DNA of 64,000 bases, taken from the NCBI GenBank assembly GCA_031179305.1, contig JAPSHX010000018.1, positions 1 to 64,000 of the forward strand, in the 5' to 3' direction. Origin of the DNA: Paenarthrobacter sp. (GTDB lineage: Bacteria > Actinomycetota > Actinomycetes > Actinomycetales > Micrococcaceae). Below, piece by piece: positions 15,266 through 24,677 of the stretch; position 1 is the stretch's first letter, and every line of letters starts with the position of its first letter. Both the position numbers and the translations under genes were made by a program. A model generated the notes under the pieces. It saw nothing but the letters and a program-made list of their open reading frames with translations, had not been told where the DNA came from and made no database searches.

Positions 15266-17515
15266 ATGCAGCCGGACCCCGTCGGCACCGCCGGATCCAC
15301 CTCGAAGGGTGCAACCCTGCCCCCACGCTTCGGATCATCGGAAGTGCCGGCCTCGCGAGCCACCCAGGACCGCATCGATATTCCGGAATTCGCGCCGAGC
15401 CTGGAGCCCGAGGGCGACATCTCCCCGGATCGTTTCCTGGACCGCGAACTGAGCTGGTTGGCCTTCAACTCCCGAGTGCTGGAACTCGCCGAAGATCCTG
15501 ATCTTTACCTGCTGGAACGTGTCAATTTCCTCTCCATCTTCGCCTCCAACCTTGACGAGTTCTTCATGGTGCGCGTGGCTGGCCTCAAACGCCGCATCGC
15601 CACCGGGCTCGCCGTGCCCTCCCCCGCGGGACTGAGTCCCATTGAGGTGCTGGAACAGATCAGCGAAGAGGCCCACAAGCTGCAGGAACGCCACGCGCGG
15701 GTCTTCGCCGAGCAGATCCGTCCCGCCTTGGCCTACGAGCACATCCACATCATGCACTGGAATGAACTGGACGAGGATGCCCGTCACCGGATCAGCATCA
15801 TGTTCCAGGAGAAGGTCTTTCCCATCCTGACGCCGCTGGCAGTGGACCCTGCGCACCCCTTCCCCTACATCTCGGGCCTCTCCCTCAACCTTGCCGTGAT
15901 CGTCAGCAACCCGATCAGCGACAAAGAGCTCTTCGCCCGCGTTAAGGTTCCCGATCAGCTGCCCCGACTCATTTCCGTGGACGGACCGCGCGCTGGCGCC
16001 ATCCCCGGCCGCGTAGCCCGTTTCATCGCCTTGGAAGAAGTCATCGCTGTCCACTTGGACAAGCTTTTCCCCGGGATGGAAGTCCTGGAACACCACACCT
16101 TCCGCGTCACCCGCAATGAGGATCTGGAAGTAGAAGAAGACGACGCCGAGAACCTCCTGCAGGCCTTGGAGAAGGAACTCCTGCGCCGCCGCTTTGGCCC
16201 GCCGGTCCGCCTCGAAGTCACCACCGATATCAACCCGAACATCAAGGCACTCTTGATCCGTGAGCTCGGGGTTGAAGAGTCCGAGGTCTACTCCGTACCC
16301 GCCCCCTTGGATCTCCGTGGTTTGTCTGCCATCAGCGGCATTGACCGCGCCGACCTCCACTACCCCAAGCACGTTCCCCACACTTCCCGTTACCTCAACG
16401 AGTCCGAAACGTCCAAGGCCGCAAACGTCTTTGCCGCCATGCGCCGCAGGGACATCCTCCTGCACCACCCTTACGACTCCTTCTCCACCTCCGTCCAGGC
16501 CTTCCTGGAGCAGGCTGCAGCGGATCCCAAGGTGCAGGCCATCAAGCAAACCCTGTACCGGACCTCCGGCGACTCCCCGATCGTTGATGCTCTGATTGAC
16601 GCCGCGGAAGCAGGCAAGCAGGTCCTGGCCTTGGTGGAGATCAAGGCCCGCTTTGATGAGCAAGCCAATATTTCCTGGGCGCGAAAGCTCGAACAAGCAG
16701 GCGTCCACGTGGTGTACGGCATTGTCGGCCTGAAAACCCACTGCAAGTTGTCCTTGGTGGTTCGCCAGGAAGTGGACGGACTGCGGCGCTACTGCCACAT
16801 CGGCACAGGCAACTACCACCCGCGCACAGCCCGCTATTACGAAGACCTTGGCTTGCTGACCGCGAATGAACAAGTGGGCGAAGATCTCTCCAAGCTGTTC
16901 AACCAGCTCTCCGGCTACGCACCCAAGTCAACGTTCAAGAGGTTGCTGGTGGCACCGCGCTCGGTACGAGCAGGCTTGGTGGACAGGATTGAAACCGAAA
17001 TCCGCAATGCACGCGCCGGTGTTCCGGGCTTGGTGCAGATCAAGGTCAACTCGATGGTGGACGAAGCCATCATCGACGCCCTCTACCGGGCCTCGCAGGC
17101 TGGCGTGAAGGTAGACGTCGTGGTTCGTGGCATTTGTTCGCTGCGTCCGGGAGTGCCGGGACTGAGCGAGAACATCACGGTCCGCTCCGTGCTGGGACGC
17201 TTCCTTGAACACTCACGCGTCTTTGCCTTTGGAAACGGTGGCGAACCCGTAGTGTTCATCGGCTCGGCCGACATGATGCACCGCAACCTGGACCGCCGCG
17301 TGGAGGCACTGGTGCAGCTCGCCAGCAAGGAAGACACCGCTACAGTCATGGACCTGATGCGGCGCTACGTCGACGACGGGACAGCCAGCTGGCACTTGGA
17401 CGATAGCGGGCACTGGACCAGGCACCATTTGGACGAAGACGGCAAGCCATTGTTGGACATGCAGTCCTGGCTTCTGGCTTCCCGTTCACGCCAGCGCGCA
17501 GCGGCCCGGCGGTAA
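15266..17515 (+). CDS. ppk: Polyphosphate kinase 1
   Basis: Enzyme of 749 aa that reversibly transfers the terminal phosphate of ATP to polyphosphate. The N-terminal domain starts at [19 protein letters not shown] (about residue 52). The two phospholipase-D-like catalytic domains include [11 protein letters not shown] and [22 protein letters not shown] with the His candidates for phospho-intermediate formation, and [17 protein letters not shown] near the C-terminus. AGGAG precedes the ATG by 6 nt. A 50-residue low-complexity N-terminal extension is present. The downstream Nudix gene starts 8 nt after the stop, so the two probably form an operon. Confidence 0.96.
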   Translation: MQPDPVGTAGSTSKGATLPPRFGSSEVPASRATQDRIDIPEFAPSLEPEGDISPDRFLDRELSWLAFNSRVLELAEDPDLYLLERVNFLSIFASNLDEFFMVRVAGLKRRIATGLAVPSPAGLSPIEVLEQISEEAHKLQERHARVFAEQIRPALAYEHIHIMHWNELDEDARHRISIMFQEKVFPILTPLAVDPAHPFPYISGLSLNLAVIVSNPISDKELFARVKVPDQLPRLISVDGPRAGAIPGRVARFIALEEVIAVHLDKLFPGMEVLEHHTFRVTRNEDLEVEEDDAENLLQALEKELLRRRFGPPVRLEVTTDINPNIKALLIRELGVEESEVYSVPAPLDLRGLSAISGIDRADLHYPKHVPHTSRYLNESETSKAANVFAAMRRRDILLHHPYDSFSTSVQAFLEQAAADPKVQAIKQTLYRTSGDSPIVDALIDAAEAGKQVLALVEIKARFDEQANISWARKLEQAGVHVVYGIVGLKTHCKLSLVVRQEVDGLRRYCHIGTGNYHPRTARYYEDLGLLTANEQVGEDLSKLFNQLSGYAPKSTFKRLLVAPRSVRAGLVDRIETEIRNARAGVPGLVQIKVNSMVDEAIIDALYRASQAGVKVDVVVRGICSLRPGVPGLSENITVRSVLGRFLEHSRVFAFGNGGEPVVFIGSADMMHRNLDRRVEALVQLASKEDTATVMDLMRRYVDDGTASWHLDDSGHWTRHHLDEDGKPLLDMQSWLLASRSRQRAAARR

Positions 17516-17523
17516 GGACCCAG

Positions 17524-18492
17524 TTGAACAGCGATACTCCCGTGGCGGATCAAACAGACCACCCCGGCGAGCCGGTGGCCGTTGTCGCCGCCGGCGCCAT
17601 TCCTTGGCGCGTCACCAAGGGTGGCCTTGAGGTCCTCCTGATCCATCGTCCACGTTATGACGATTGGTCATGGCCCAAAGGAAAGCTCGACGCCGGCGAA
17701 ACAGTTCCCGAGTGCGCCGCCCGCGAAGTGTGGGAAGAGATTGGGCTAAAGGCACCGCTGGGCATTCCTCTTCCAGCGATCCACTATCACGTGGCTGCCG
17801 GCTTGAAGGTGGTCCGGTACTGGGCCGTCAAGGTCAATGGAGCGCAGCTTCGGCCCGACGGCAAAGAAGTGGACAGCGTCATGTGGTGCAGCCCGGACCG
17901 GGCGGCCAACTTCCTGAGCAACCCTACGGATGTGGAACCGCTCGAATACCTCGAGAAGGCCCACGTCCGCGGGGAATTGGACACATGGCCGTTGGTTTTG
18001 ATCCGCCATGCCAAGGCGAAGCCGCGCTCCTCATGGACAAAGGCCGAGGGCGATCGTCCCTTGGCAGCTACCGGCCAGCGCCAGGCAGTGGCTGTCCAGC
18101 GTCTCCTGGAGGTGTGGAAACCGCAACGTGTTGTAACCAGCCCTTGGGCGCGTTGTGTCGCCACTATCGCCCCCTATGCCAAGGCCAGCGGAGTCAAGGT
18201 GAAACTGGTGGAAGCACTCACCGAGCACACCCACCAACGCTCCCCCAAGAAGACCGCAGCAGCTGTTGAGGCCCTGTTCGACAAGCAGGTGCCGATCGCT
18301 GTGTGTACACATCGCCCGGCCCTGCCCACGGCGCTGAAGCAGCTGGGCCAACACATGTCGCAGGCACTGCGTGCCCTGCTTCCTTCCGCTGATCCCTACC
18401 TGTCGCCCGGTGAAGTTGTTGTTTGCCAGGTAGCTCGCGGGTCTGAACGGAAAATAGTGTCCGTTGAGCAGGTCAAGCCTTTCGACGACTAG
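17524..18492 (+). CDS. mutT1: Nudix hydrolase-histidine phosphatase fusion, MutT1-like
   Basis: Two-domain protein of 322 aa. The N-terminal Nudix domain contains the full box GKLDAGETVPECAAREVWEEIGL (metal-binding Glu cluster; about residues 56-80). The C-terminal half is a histidine-phosphatase domain starting at VLIRHAKAK with the catalytic RHA, and it has a second conserved His in CTHRP. This fusion matches mycobacterial MutT1, which degrades 8-oxo-dGTP and diadenosine polyphosphates. TTG start with AGGA upstream. Placement next to ppk is conserved in actinobacteria, as I recall it. Confidence 0.9.
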   Translation: MNSDTPVADQTDHPGEPVAVVAAGAIPWRVTKGGLEVLLIHRPRYDDWSWPKGKLDAGETVPECAAREVWEEIGLKAPLGIPLPAIHYHVAAGLKVVRYWAVKVNGAQLRPDGKEVDSVMWCSPDRAANFLSNPTDVEPLEYLEKAHVRGELDTWPLVLIRHAKAKPRSSWTKAEGDRPLAATGQRQAVAVQRLLEVWKPQRVVTSPWARCVATIAPYAKASGVKVKLVEALTEHTHQRSPKKTAAAVEALFDKQVPIAVCTHRPALPTALKQLGQHMSQALRALLPSADPYLSPGEVVVCQVARGSERKIVSVEQVKPFDD

Positions 18493-18503
18493 GAACTGCT
18501 TGC

Positions 18504-18541
18504 TTGACCTTCACTTCTTTGTATCAGTAGATTGATACAAA
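18504..18541 (+). promoter_or_regulatory. Promoter with GntR (YtrA-type) operator
   Basis: TTGACC at 18504-18509 is a good -35, and TAGATT at 18528-18533 a plausible -10. Over the -10 lies a perfect 9-bp inverted repeat, TTTGTATCA (18518-18526) and TGATACAAA (18533-18541) with a 6-bp spacer. Overlap with the -10 implies repression, presumably by the GntR protein encoded in the operon. Confidence 0.75.
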
Positions 18542-18559
18542 AGATGTGGGGGTCTTGCT

Positions 18560-20227
18560 GTGGTTGTTCTGCCAACGTTGTTTTTCCTGGGGCCTGTAAT
18601 CGGCGCCGTCATCCTGTACTTGTTTCTGCGCATGCAGGTCTGGTCCAAGCCGGATGCCCAGGCCGTTGCCTCCCACGGGTGGTGGGTAGGCATCATCGGG
18701 TGGATGGCCAGTTCCCTGCAGGGTGCCATGAACGCGGGGATCATTCGCGCGAACCCCATGGGTTCCAGCGCCCCCGCAACTCCGGACCAGATCGGCGTCG
18801 CTCTAGCCTGGCCCGTCCTGGCCTGCCTCGCCGTTCACGCCTTGGGTCAACTAAGCTACCCCGCACCGAAGGCACCCCGCAGATACGCGGAACTGACGGT
18901 CCGCAGAATCAGGGACTTCCTTCCCCGAAATCTCGCGCGGACCACAGGCGTGATCTTTCTCTACGCAGCGTTGGCCATTGCATGGATCGCAGCGTTGCCT
19001 GGGCACGCCGCCCTGGTGCCGGCACAGCCTGCGCCGCCGGCTTCCCCCCAGCAGCCCAACGCACCCTCTGCCCCCACTACGACGTTTCAAGGGCAGGACG
19101 GTCGGATTCCGGGCTCGGATATGGCGCTGTGGCTGGGCGGGGCTTTGCTGGTCCTGGCCCTGGGAACCTGGGTGGTCCTTCTCCTGATCGCCCGGCGCAG
19201 GCAGTTGGAAACCCTCGACGGCGACGACAATCGAACACTCCGGACCATTGCCACTAACCGGCTTCTCCGGACCGTCGCGACCATCGCCGCCGGGCTGGCT
19301 TCCATCGCCGGCAACTTCGCGGCACAACCGGCGCCGGGTGCAGTGTGGCAGTCGTCCTGGTTCAATGTCCTGGGGATTGTCAACATGGCAGTGCTCCTCG
19401 CCATGTTGTGGTGGAAGGTCCCTGAACTCCCGTCGCTTCTCAAAGTCCGGAAAACCACGAGCGCAAACACGCTGCGCGCCGATTCCCGAACGCACGGCGC
19501 TGTCCGGCTCACCATCTCCCTTGGCGCGGTGTTGGGCGTCGTGGGCGGACTCACGCTCCTGGCCGGAGTGGTGGTGATCCTTGTCGCCCTGCGTCCTCTC
19601 AATCCATGGCCTTTTCCCGTCCTGACCGCCATTGCTGCCGCGACTCTGCTGGCGGCCATTGCGGCGGGTGAGGCGTTGATGGCGCGAAATTACGGACGAA
19701 CCGAAGCGCCAATCCACTGGCCGCGACAGCCCGTTTCGCGAGGATTGCTCTCCTTCGCGATCGGAAGCGCATTGGTGCTTGCCGTGGCAGTAGCCTTCGC
19801 CGTGGCCGCGGAAGAACAGCCCTTTGTCCCCAGGACATGGCACGCTGTTCTTCTGCTCTCTGCTGCGGTTGCCGGAACAGGTACGGTGGCCAGCCTCGTC
19901 GTGCGCCGGCGTCGTGGTATTCCGGAAAGCGAGCGTGACAGAGGCCTGGACGCCGCCCTGAGGGCCATCAGCATGTATCGAATCGTGAGGACACTGGCCG
20001 CATACTGCCTGGGGCAGGCGGGAGCGCTGCTGATGATCACCGGCGACGCCTGGTACAGCGTGTTTTCACCGGGCGATGGCGAATATCCGCTGGCACCCAG
20101 CCCGGCCATCACGGTCGGAATGGTGCTGGCGGCCAGCGCCGTAATCGTCGCGGTGGTACCGGTGCGCAGCCTGTTCCGCGCCATCCCCCGCGGCGAGCCT
20201 GTCAAACATGGGGAACGCGCACAATGA
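18560..20227 (+). CDS. Large polytopic membrane protein of GntR operon
   Basis: Integral membrane protein of 555 aa with about 11-12 hydrophobic segments and a Pro/Ala/Gln-rich loop at about residues 155-180. I see no ATP-binding motif or known transporter signature; DUF1648-like membrane proteins are sometimes paired with GntR/YtrA regulators, but I cannot confirm that family here. GTG start with GGGGG 7 nt upstream. Its stop overlaps the GntR start in an ATGA, so the pair is translationally coupled. Confidence 0.8.
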   Translation: MVVLPTLFFLGPVIGAVILYLFLRMQVWSKPDAQAVASHGWWVGIIGWMASSLQGAMNAGIIRANPMGSSAPATPDQIGVALAWPVLACLAVHALGQLSYPAPKAPRRYAELTVRRIRDFLPRNLARTTGVIFLYAALAIAWIAALPGHAALVPAQPAPPASPQQPNAPSAPTTTFQGQDGRIPGSDMALWLGGALLVLALGTWVVLLLIARRRQLETLDGDDNRTLRTIATNRLLRTVATIAAGLASIAGNFAAQPAPGAVWQSSWFNVLGIVNMAVLLAMLWWKVPELPSLLKVRKTTSANTLRADSRTHGAVRLTISLGAVLGVVGGLTLLAGVVVILVALRPLNPWPFPVLTAIAAATLLAAIAAGEALMARNYGRTEAPIHWPRQPVSRGLLSFAIGSALVLAVAVAFAVAAEEQPFVPRTWHAVLLLSAAVAGTGTVASLVVRRRRGIPESERDRGLDAALRAISMYRIVRTLAAYCLGQAGALLMITGDAWYSVFSPGDGEYPLAPSPAITVGMVLAASAVIVAVVPVRSLFRAIPRGEPVKHGERAQ

Positions 20228-20622
20228 CTGCCGGAATTACCTTGGACCTTTCCGATCCGGTGCCGCCCTACGAGCAGATCCGACGACAACTCAGCTCGCT
20301 GATTGCGGTAGGGGTTTTGCAACCCGGGAGCCGGCTTCCCACGGTCCGCAGCCTGGCCGCCGATCTTGGTATCGCCGCTGGAACTGTGGCTCGCGCCTAT
20401 AAAGAACTTGAGCAGTCGGGATTGATTGAATCACGACGGCGAAACGGGACTATCGTCGTCGGGCCACCTCAGCCGACACTTGCCGTGGCGGGCGGAGACG
20501 CCGCGGTTATTGCCGCCGTCGACGATTTGATTCGAACGTCGCGCGACGTAGGCATAGGTGACGAATCGCTCGTGGACCTGCTTCGGGGACGACTTGCCCA
20601 AACAAGTAAGCTGGACTCGTGA
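20224..20622 (+). CDS. GntR regulator, YtrA subfamily
   Basis: Repressor of 132 aa. The winged helix fills residues about 8-78: [55 protein letters not shown]. The C-terminal region is only about 45 residues, as expected for the YtrA subfamily, which has a short dimerisation segment instead of an effector domain. It overlaps both neighbours by 4 nt (ATGA and GTGA). Autoregulation through the upstream palindrome is likely. Confidence 0.9.
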   Translation: MTAGITLDLSDPVPPYEQIRRQLSSLIAVGVLQPGSRLPTVRSLAADLGIAAGTVARAYKELEQSGLIESRRRNGTIVVGPPQPTLAVAGGDAAVIAAVDDLIRTSRDVGIGDESLVDLLRGRLAQTSKLDS

Positions 20623-21422
20623 GCATCCCCACCCCATATGAAGACCTTCTGCGCGACGTCATGGCCAACGGCACACACAAGTCGGACCGCACCGGAACCG
20701 GAACGCGCAGCGTTTTCGGCCGCCAGCTGAGGTTCGATCTCGCCGAGAGCTTCCCGCTCATCACCACCAAGCGGGTCCACTTCAAATCCGTGGCAGTAGA
20801 ACTCCTGTGGTTCCTGCGCGGTGACTCGAATGTGAAGTGGATGCAGGATCAGGGCGTCTCCATCTGGGACGAATGGGCGGACGCCGACGGCGAACTGGGC
20901 CCCGTCTATGGCGTCCAGTGGCGTAGCTGGCCAACTCCCGATGGCGGCCACATCGACCAGATCTCCGAGCTCATGACCAACCTGGCCGCCAACCCCGATT
21001 CCCGGCGCCACATTGTGTCGGCTTGGAACGTGTCCGAGCTCAAGGACATGGCATTGCCGCCCTGCCACGCGTTCTTCCAGTTCTACGTGGCGGATGGCAA
21101 GCTGTCCTGCCAGCTGTACCAGCGTTCCGCAGACACCTTCCTGGGCGTCCCCTTCAACATTGCCTCCTATGCCCTGCTGACGTGCATGGTCGCCCAGCAA
21201 CTGGGGCTTGAACCTGGCGAATTCGTCTGGACCGGTGGCGATGTCCACGTCTACGACAATCACGTTGACCAGGTTGCCGAGCAGCTCACCCGGGAGCCAT
21301 ACGAGTATCCGCAGTTGAAGATCCTCCGTAAGCCGGACTCCATCTTCGACTACACGCTGGATGACTTCGAGGTTGTGGATTACCGCCACCACCCCACCAT
21401 CAAGGCCCCGATCGCGGTATGA
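20619..21422 (+). CDS. thyA: Thymidylate synthase
   Basis: Folate-dependent enzyme of 267 aa that methylates dUMP to dTMP. Visible motifs are [20 protein letters not shown] (phosphate-binding Arg), the active-site [12 protein letters not shown] with catalytic Cys, [20 protein letters not shown], and [18 protein letters not shown] start overlaps the GntR stop, and its stop overlaps folA by 4 nt. ThyA and FolA form the classic pair: ThyA oxidises methylene-THF to DHF and FolA reduces it back. Confidence 0.97.
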   Translation: MSIPTPYEDLLRDVMANGTHKSDRTGTGTRSVFGRQLRFDLAESFPLITTKRVHFKSVAVELLWFLRGDSNVKWMQDQGVSIWDEWADADGELGPVYGVQWRSWPTPDGGHIDQISELMTNLAANPDSRRHIVSAWNVSELKDMALPPCHAFFQFYVADGKLSCQLYQRSADTFLGVPFNIASYALLTCMVAQQLGLEPGEFVWTGGDVHVYDNHVDQVAEQLTREPYEYPQLKILRKPDSIFDYTLDDFEVVDYRHHPTIKAPIAV

Positions 21423-22036
21423 GCATGCCTACCCCTGAGACTCCATCCCAGCTTCCCGGCGTCATCTTCACCCAGGAGACCGCGGCCCGAATGACGGGCA
21501 TCGGACTGGTCTGGGCCCAAACCAAGTCCGGCGTGATCGGTAAGGACGGCTCCATGCCGTGGCACCTGCCCGAGGACTTGAAGCACTTCAGCCAGCTCAC
21601 CACGGGGCACCCCGTCATCATGGGCCGCAAGACCTGGCTGTCGTTCCCCGAAAAGTACCGTCCGCTCCCCGGCCGCACCAACATTGTGGTGACCCGCAAC
21701 GCCGACTGGGCCTCCACTCCCGAGGCGGAGGGCGCCGTCGTGGTTTCATCCCTTGATGCGGCACTGCTGGAGTCGCAGTTCGCCCCCGGGGGACAGAAAG
21801 TGTGGATTATCGGCGGCGGCGAAATTTTTCAACAGTCCATGGGCATCGCCAACCTGGCCGTGATCACCATCATCGACGAGGACCTGGAAGGCGACACTTT
21901 CGCTCCGGAACTCGGTGATGATTGGACCTTCGACGCCGTAGCCCCGTCCGAAGGCTGGCTCACCGCCCAAAACGGTACCAACTACCAGTTCACCACATGG
22001 CGCCGGAACGCAAGCCAAGAAACCCAGGAAGACTAA
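21419..22036 (+). CDS. folA: Dihydrofolate reductase
   Basis: NADPH-dependent enzyme of 205 aa, longer than the usual 160 because of an N-terminal extension of about 22 residues before [18 protein letters not shown]. The active-site [12 protein letters not shown] (catalytic acidic residue), [11 protein letters not shown] for cofactor binding, and [10 protein letters not shown] are present. Start overlaps the thyA stop in an ATGA. A shorter start at ATG codon 25 would also give a complete enzyme. Confidence 0.95.
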   Translation: MSMPTPETPSQLPGVIFTQETAARMTGIGLVWAQTKSGVIGKDGSMPWHLPEDLKHFSQLTTGHPVIMGRKTWLSFPEKYRPLPGRTNIVVTRNADWASTPEAEGAVVVSSLDAALLESQFAPGGQKVWIIGGGEIFQQSMGIANLAVITIIDEDLEGDTFAPELGDDWTFDAVAPSEGWLTAQNGTNYQFTTWRRNASQETQED

Positions 22037-22038
22037 GC

Positions 22039-22263
22039 ATGCTGAAAAAACCTGAAACCCTGTTCGTGCTGGGCTATATGCTGCTGCCGCTCTTCGCCCT
22101 GATCTCTGCCATTGTGGGTCTCACCATGATCCTGGGCGGCAACAGAATCGCCGGGATCATCGTGCTGATCGTTGTCACGCAGGTCTTTACGTTTGGTGCT
22201 TTCTTTGCCCTGCGCAAGCGCAAAGCCCTCCTTCTTCAGGAGCCCGACGCAGGCAGCCTCTAG
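22039..22263 (+). CDS. Small two-TM membrane protein
   Basis: Protein of 74 aa with two hydrophobic helices (about residues 8-30 and 36-58), a basic stretch (RKRK) and a short acidic tail. It begins 2 nt after the folA stop, so it is the last gene of the operon. No family recognised. Confidence 0.7.
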   Translation: MLKKPETLFVLGYMLLPLFALISAIVGLTMILGGNRIAGIIVLIVVTQVFTFGAFFALRKRKALLLQEPDAGSL

Positions 22264-22273
22264 CCACGCGTGT

Positions 22274-22295
22274 CAGCCGCTTCTTACTGCGGCTG
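22274..22295 (+). terminator. Weak hairpin after folA operon
   Basis: CAGCCGC and GCGGCTG arms with an 8-nt loop lie 11 nt after the stop. No U-tract follows, so it may be a weak terminator or only a stabilising hairpin. Confidence 0.35.
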
Positions 22296-22372
22296 GCGAG
22301 TGCCGTCGTCGTGCAGTGCGTGCGTGACGTAACCAACAGCGGCAGTTCCCTTGGAAAGTTTAGACTTGGTGA

Positions 22373-23515
22373 ATGACTACAGCAGCTAATCCGTCCGTTG
22401 GACTGGTCGGTTGGCGTGGCATGGTCGGCTCCGTCCTGATGCAGCGCATGCAGGAAGAGAACGACTTCGCCAACATCAACCCGGTATTTTTCTCCACCTC
22501 GAACGCAGGAGGTGCCTCCCCGTCGTTCGCTGATGGGGCTGGCAAGCTCGAGAATGCGTTCGATATTGAGACGCTGGCCAAGCTGCCGATTATTGTCACC
22601 GCCCAGGGTGGCGACTACACCAAGCAGGTCCACGGCGAACTCCGCAACCGCGGTTGGGATGGCCTGTGGATCGATGCTGCTTCCACCCTGCGCATGAACG
22701 ACGACTCGATCATCGTGCTGGACCCCATCAACCGCGATGTCATCGACGCCGGACTTTCCGGTGGCGTGAAGGACTTCGTCGGTGGCAACTGTACGGTTTC
22801 CTGCATGCTGATGGGCCTCGGCGGCCTGTTCAAGAACAACCTGGTCGAGTGGGGCACCTCCATGACATACCAGGCAGCTTCAGGTGGCGGTGCCCGGCAC
22901 ATGCGTGAGCTCCTCAACCAATTCGGCACCCTCAACAACGAGGTCAGCAGCGAATTGGACGATCCCGCCTCTGCCATTCTCGAAATCGACCACAAGGTCC
23001 TCGCCGCCCAGCGCACCGGCGTTGACGCCACCCAATTCGGCGTGCCGCTGGCCGGCTCCCTCATTCCGTGGATCGATGCGGATCTTGGCAACGGCCAGTC
23101 GAAGGAAGAGTGGAAGGCCGGGGTGGAGACCAACAAGATCCTCGGCACCGGAAACGGCACCGCAGGCAAGGACCACGTCGCCATGGACGGCCTGTGCATC
23201 CGCATCGGCGCCATGCGTTCACACTCCCAGGCCCTCACGCTCAAGCTGCGCGAAGACCTGTCCGTGACGGAAATCGAGAACCTCCTGGCCAAGGACAACG
23301 AATGGGCCAAGGTTGTTCCCAACACCAAGGAAGCCTCCATGGCGGACCTGACCCCCGTGGCTGCCTCCGGCACATTGGACATCCCCGTGGGCCGTATCCG
23401 CAAGCTCGAAATGGGCCCGGAATACATCAGCGCCTTCACCGTGGGAGACCAGCTCCTGTGGGGCGCAGCCGAGCCGCTCCGCCGCATGCTCAACATTGTG
23501 ACGGGCAAGCTCTAG
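22373..23515 (+). CDS. asd: Aspartate-semialdehyde dehydrogenase, enterobacterial type
   Basis: Enzyme of 380 aa that reduces aspartyl phosphate to the semialdehyde for lysine, threonine, methionine and diaminopimelate. Motifs: [18 protein letters not shown] (NADP loop), FFSTSNAGG, active-site [17 protein letters not shown] with the nucleophilic Cys, and [10 protein letters not shown]. These, plus REEWK-like [14 protein letters not shown] and [15 protein letters not shown], resemble E. coli Asd as I remember it more than the 345-residue Mycobacterium/Corynebacterium enzyme. It is not next to lysC in this window. TAGACT at 22361-22366 close to the ATG suggests a very short leader. Confidence 0.95.
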   Translation: MTTAANPSVGLVGWRGMVGSVLMQRMQEENDFANINPVFFSTSNAGGASPSFADGAGKLENAFDIETLAKLPIIVTAQGGDYTKQVHGELRNRGWDGLWIDAASTLRMNDDSIIVLDPINRDVIDAGLSGGVKDFVGGNCTVSCMLMGLGGLFKNNLVEWGTSMTYQAASGGGARHMRELLNQFGTLNNEVSSELDDPASAILEIDHKVLAAQRTGVDATQFGVPLAGSLIPWIDADLGNGQSKEEWKAGVETNKILGTGNGTAGKDHVAMDGLCIRIGAMRSHSQALTLKLREDLSVTEIENLLAKDNEWAKVVPNTKEASMADLTPVAASGTLDIPVGRIRKLEMGPEYISAFTVGDQLLWGAAEPLRRMLNIVTGKL

Positions 23516-23535
23516 CTGCCCGGCTTAGCACGTCG

Positions 23536-24540
23536 CTAACCCGCTGTTCCGTTGCTGCCCAGCAACGGAACAGCGGGTTTTCGACGTTCATACGGCTTCC
23601 GCTCCAACGCGGCTTTGAGCCTCCGTTCCACTTCCCACGGCCTGCTGAGTTGCTCCCACTCGATACGGACAACCTCCCAGCCAGAGTCCACAAGGGCCTT
23701 CTCCCGACGACGTTCGTTGAATATGACCTCGTTAGTAGGTGCATATTCGAAATACTTGGCGCGGCCATCGAACTCGAGGATCACTCGTTGGTCCTTCCAG
23801 CCGAAGTCGCCCCGGTACCGCCCGAGAGGGGTGTCCACGTCGAGCTGGAGGACGGCGCCCCGGATGCCAAGCCTGTTCAGCAGAATCCGTGTGCGGGTCT
23901 CCCCCACCGATTCGGACCTGGCATCCATTGCTTCAAGCACACGGCGAACGCGGCGAACACCCCGTGTGATGCGTCCGCTGTCCACATAGGCTTGAAGCAA
24001 CAGCTGATTCGCACCGCGGCGGAGCGCTTGATCTGCGATAATCACGGCCCGTTCCAAGTCCATGGTCCGGGCACAATCGACGAGAGTACGCTCCAAACTG
24101 GTGACACGTACGGGCCGGGGCCACGACGCCTGTAACTCAACCATCTCCGACGGTTCCAAAAGGCCGCCATGGGCTGTGACGTCCCCACCAGAGCTTGCTT
24201 GGGCAGGTGAGAATGGCATGGTGACGTGAACCGAGGAACCCACATCCCACGGAGAGCACCCATGCAACCGGGCGGCACTTGCATGACTGTAGACGCTTCT
24301 GCGGCTCACGTTGGAATGATGTGCCTGTATTCGCAGTAGCTCTTGCTCCCACGGTTTCTGCTGGCGCCAATCACGTGTCCGAATATAGGCGCCCCGCCGG
24401 AGCCTGATCAGCGTTCCGGAGCGTACGCCGAGCGTCAGGACCCGGTCACTCAGCCCTTTCACTGCAAGATCCGTGGTGGTGGCAATGACGGTGTCGGGCC
24501 AATGGGTGGCGATCAGGGCATCAAGTTTTCTCCGTTGCAT
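23536..24540 (-). CDS. AbiEi-like/DUF559 endonuclease-domain protein
   Basis: Protein of 334 aa from the ATG at 24540. The N-terminal half resembles AbiEi-type antitoxin or regulator domains (GTLIRLRRGAYIRT, then HASAARLHGC). The C-terminal 110 residues are a DUF559/Vsr-like restriction-endonuclease fold: GRYRGDFGWKDQRVILEFDGRAKYFE with Asp and Glu metal ligands, then RREKALVDSGWEVVRIEWEQL. Such genes are numerous in Arthrobacter-like genomes and have no proven role. Its last codons lie within the hairpin that ends asd. Related palindromes flank it on both sides. Upstream start codons are open but lack homology. Confidence 0.8.
   Translation of the reverse strand: MQRRKLDALIATHWPDTVIATTTDLAVKGLSDRVLTLGVRSGTLIRLRRGAYIRTRDWRQQKPWEQELLRIQAHHSNVSRRSVYSHASAARLHGCSPWDVGSSVHVTMPFSPAQASSGGDVTAHGGLLEPSEMVELQASWPRPVRVTSLERTLVDCARTMDLERAVIIADQALRRGANQLLLQAYVDSGRITRGVRRVRRVLEAMDARSESVGETRTRILLNRLGIRGAVLQLDVDTPLGRYRGDFGWKDQRVILEFDGRAKYFEYAPTNEVIFNERRREKALVDSGWEVVRIEWEQLSRPWEVERRLKAALERKPYERRKPAVPLLGSNGTAG
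23538..23579. terminator. 20-bp hairpin between asd and DUF559 gene
   Basis: Perfect inverted repeat with 20-nt arms (23538-23557 and 23560-23579), core CCGTTGCTG/CAGCAACGG, 2-nt loop, followed by TTTTCG. It likely ends asd. It also forms the last codons of the opposing DUF559 gene. Confidence 0.8.
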
Positions 24541-24619
24541 GGGCCCATCGTGCGTCTGGGGCGGGCTGTGCGGCAGGTGCCGGGCACCGTATGTGGACAA
24601 ACTCGTTGTGCGGCCGTGA

Positions 24620-24659
24620 TTACGTTGCCGGCCAGCAACGTAACTGCGGGCCGGCAACG
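24620..24659. repeat. Palindrome upstream of DUF559 gene
   Basis: TTACGTTGC at 24620-24628 pairs with GCAACGTAA at 24635-24643, and a third related half-site CCGGCAACG sits at 24651-24659. The core resembles the CGTTGCTG/CAGCAACG core of the hairpin at 23538-23579. It lies between the AlkZ-like stop and the DUF559 start. Confidence 0.55.
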
Positions 24660-24677
24660 CGTTAGTGAGCCTCCAAG

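Noticed and set aside
15335-16873. A 512-codon frame antisense to ppk
   Set aside because: Shadow of the polyphosphate kinase frame, low-complexity Gly/Val/Asp content and no ribosome-binding context.
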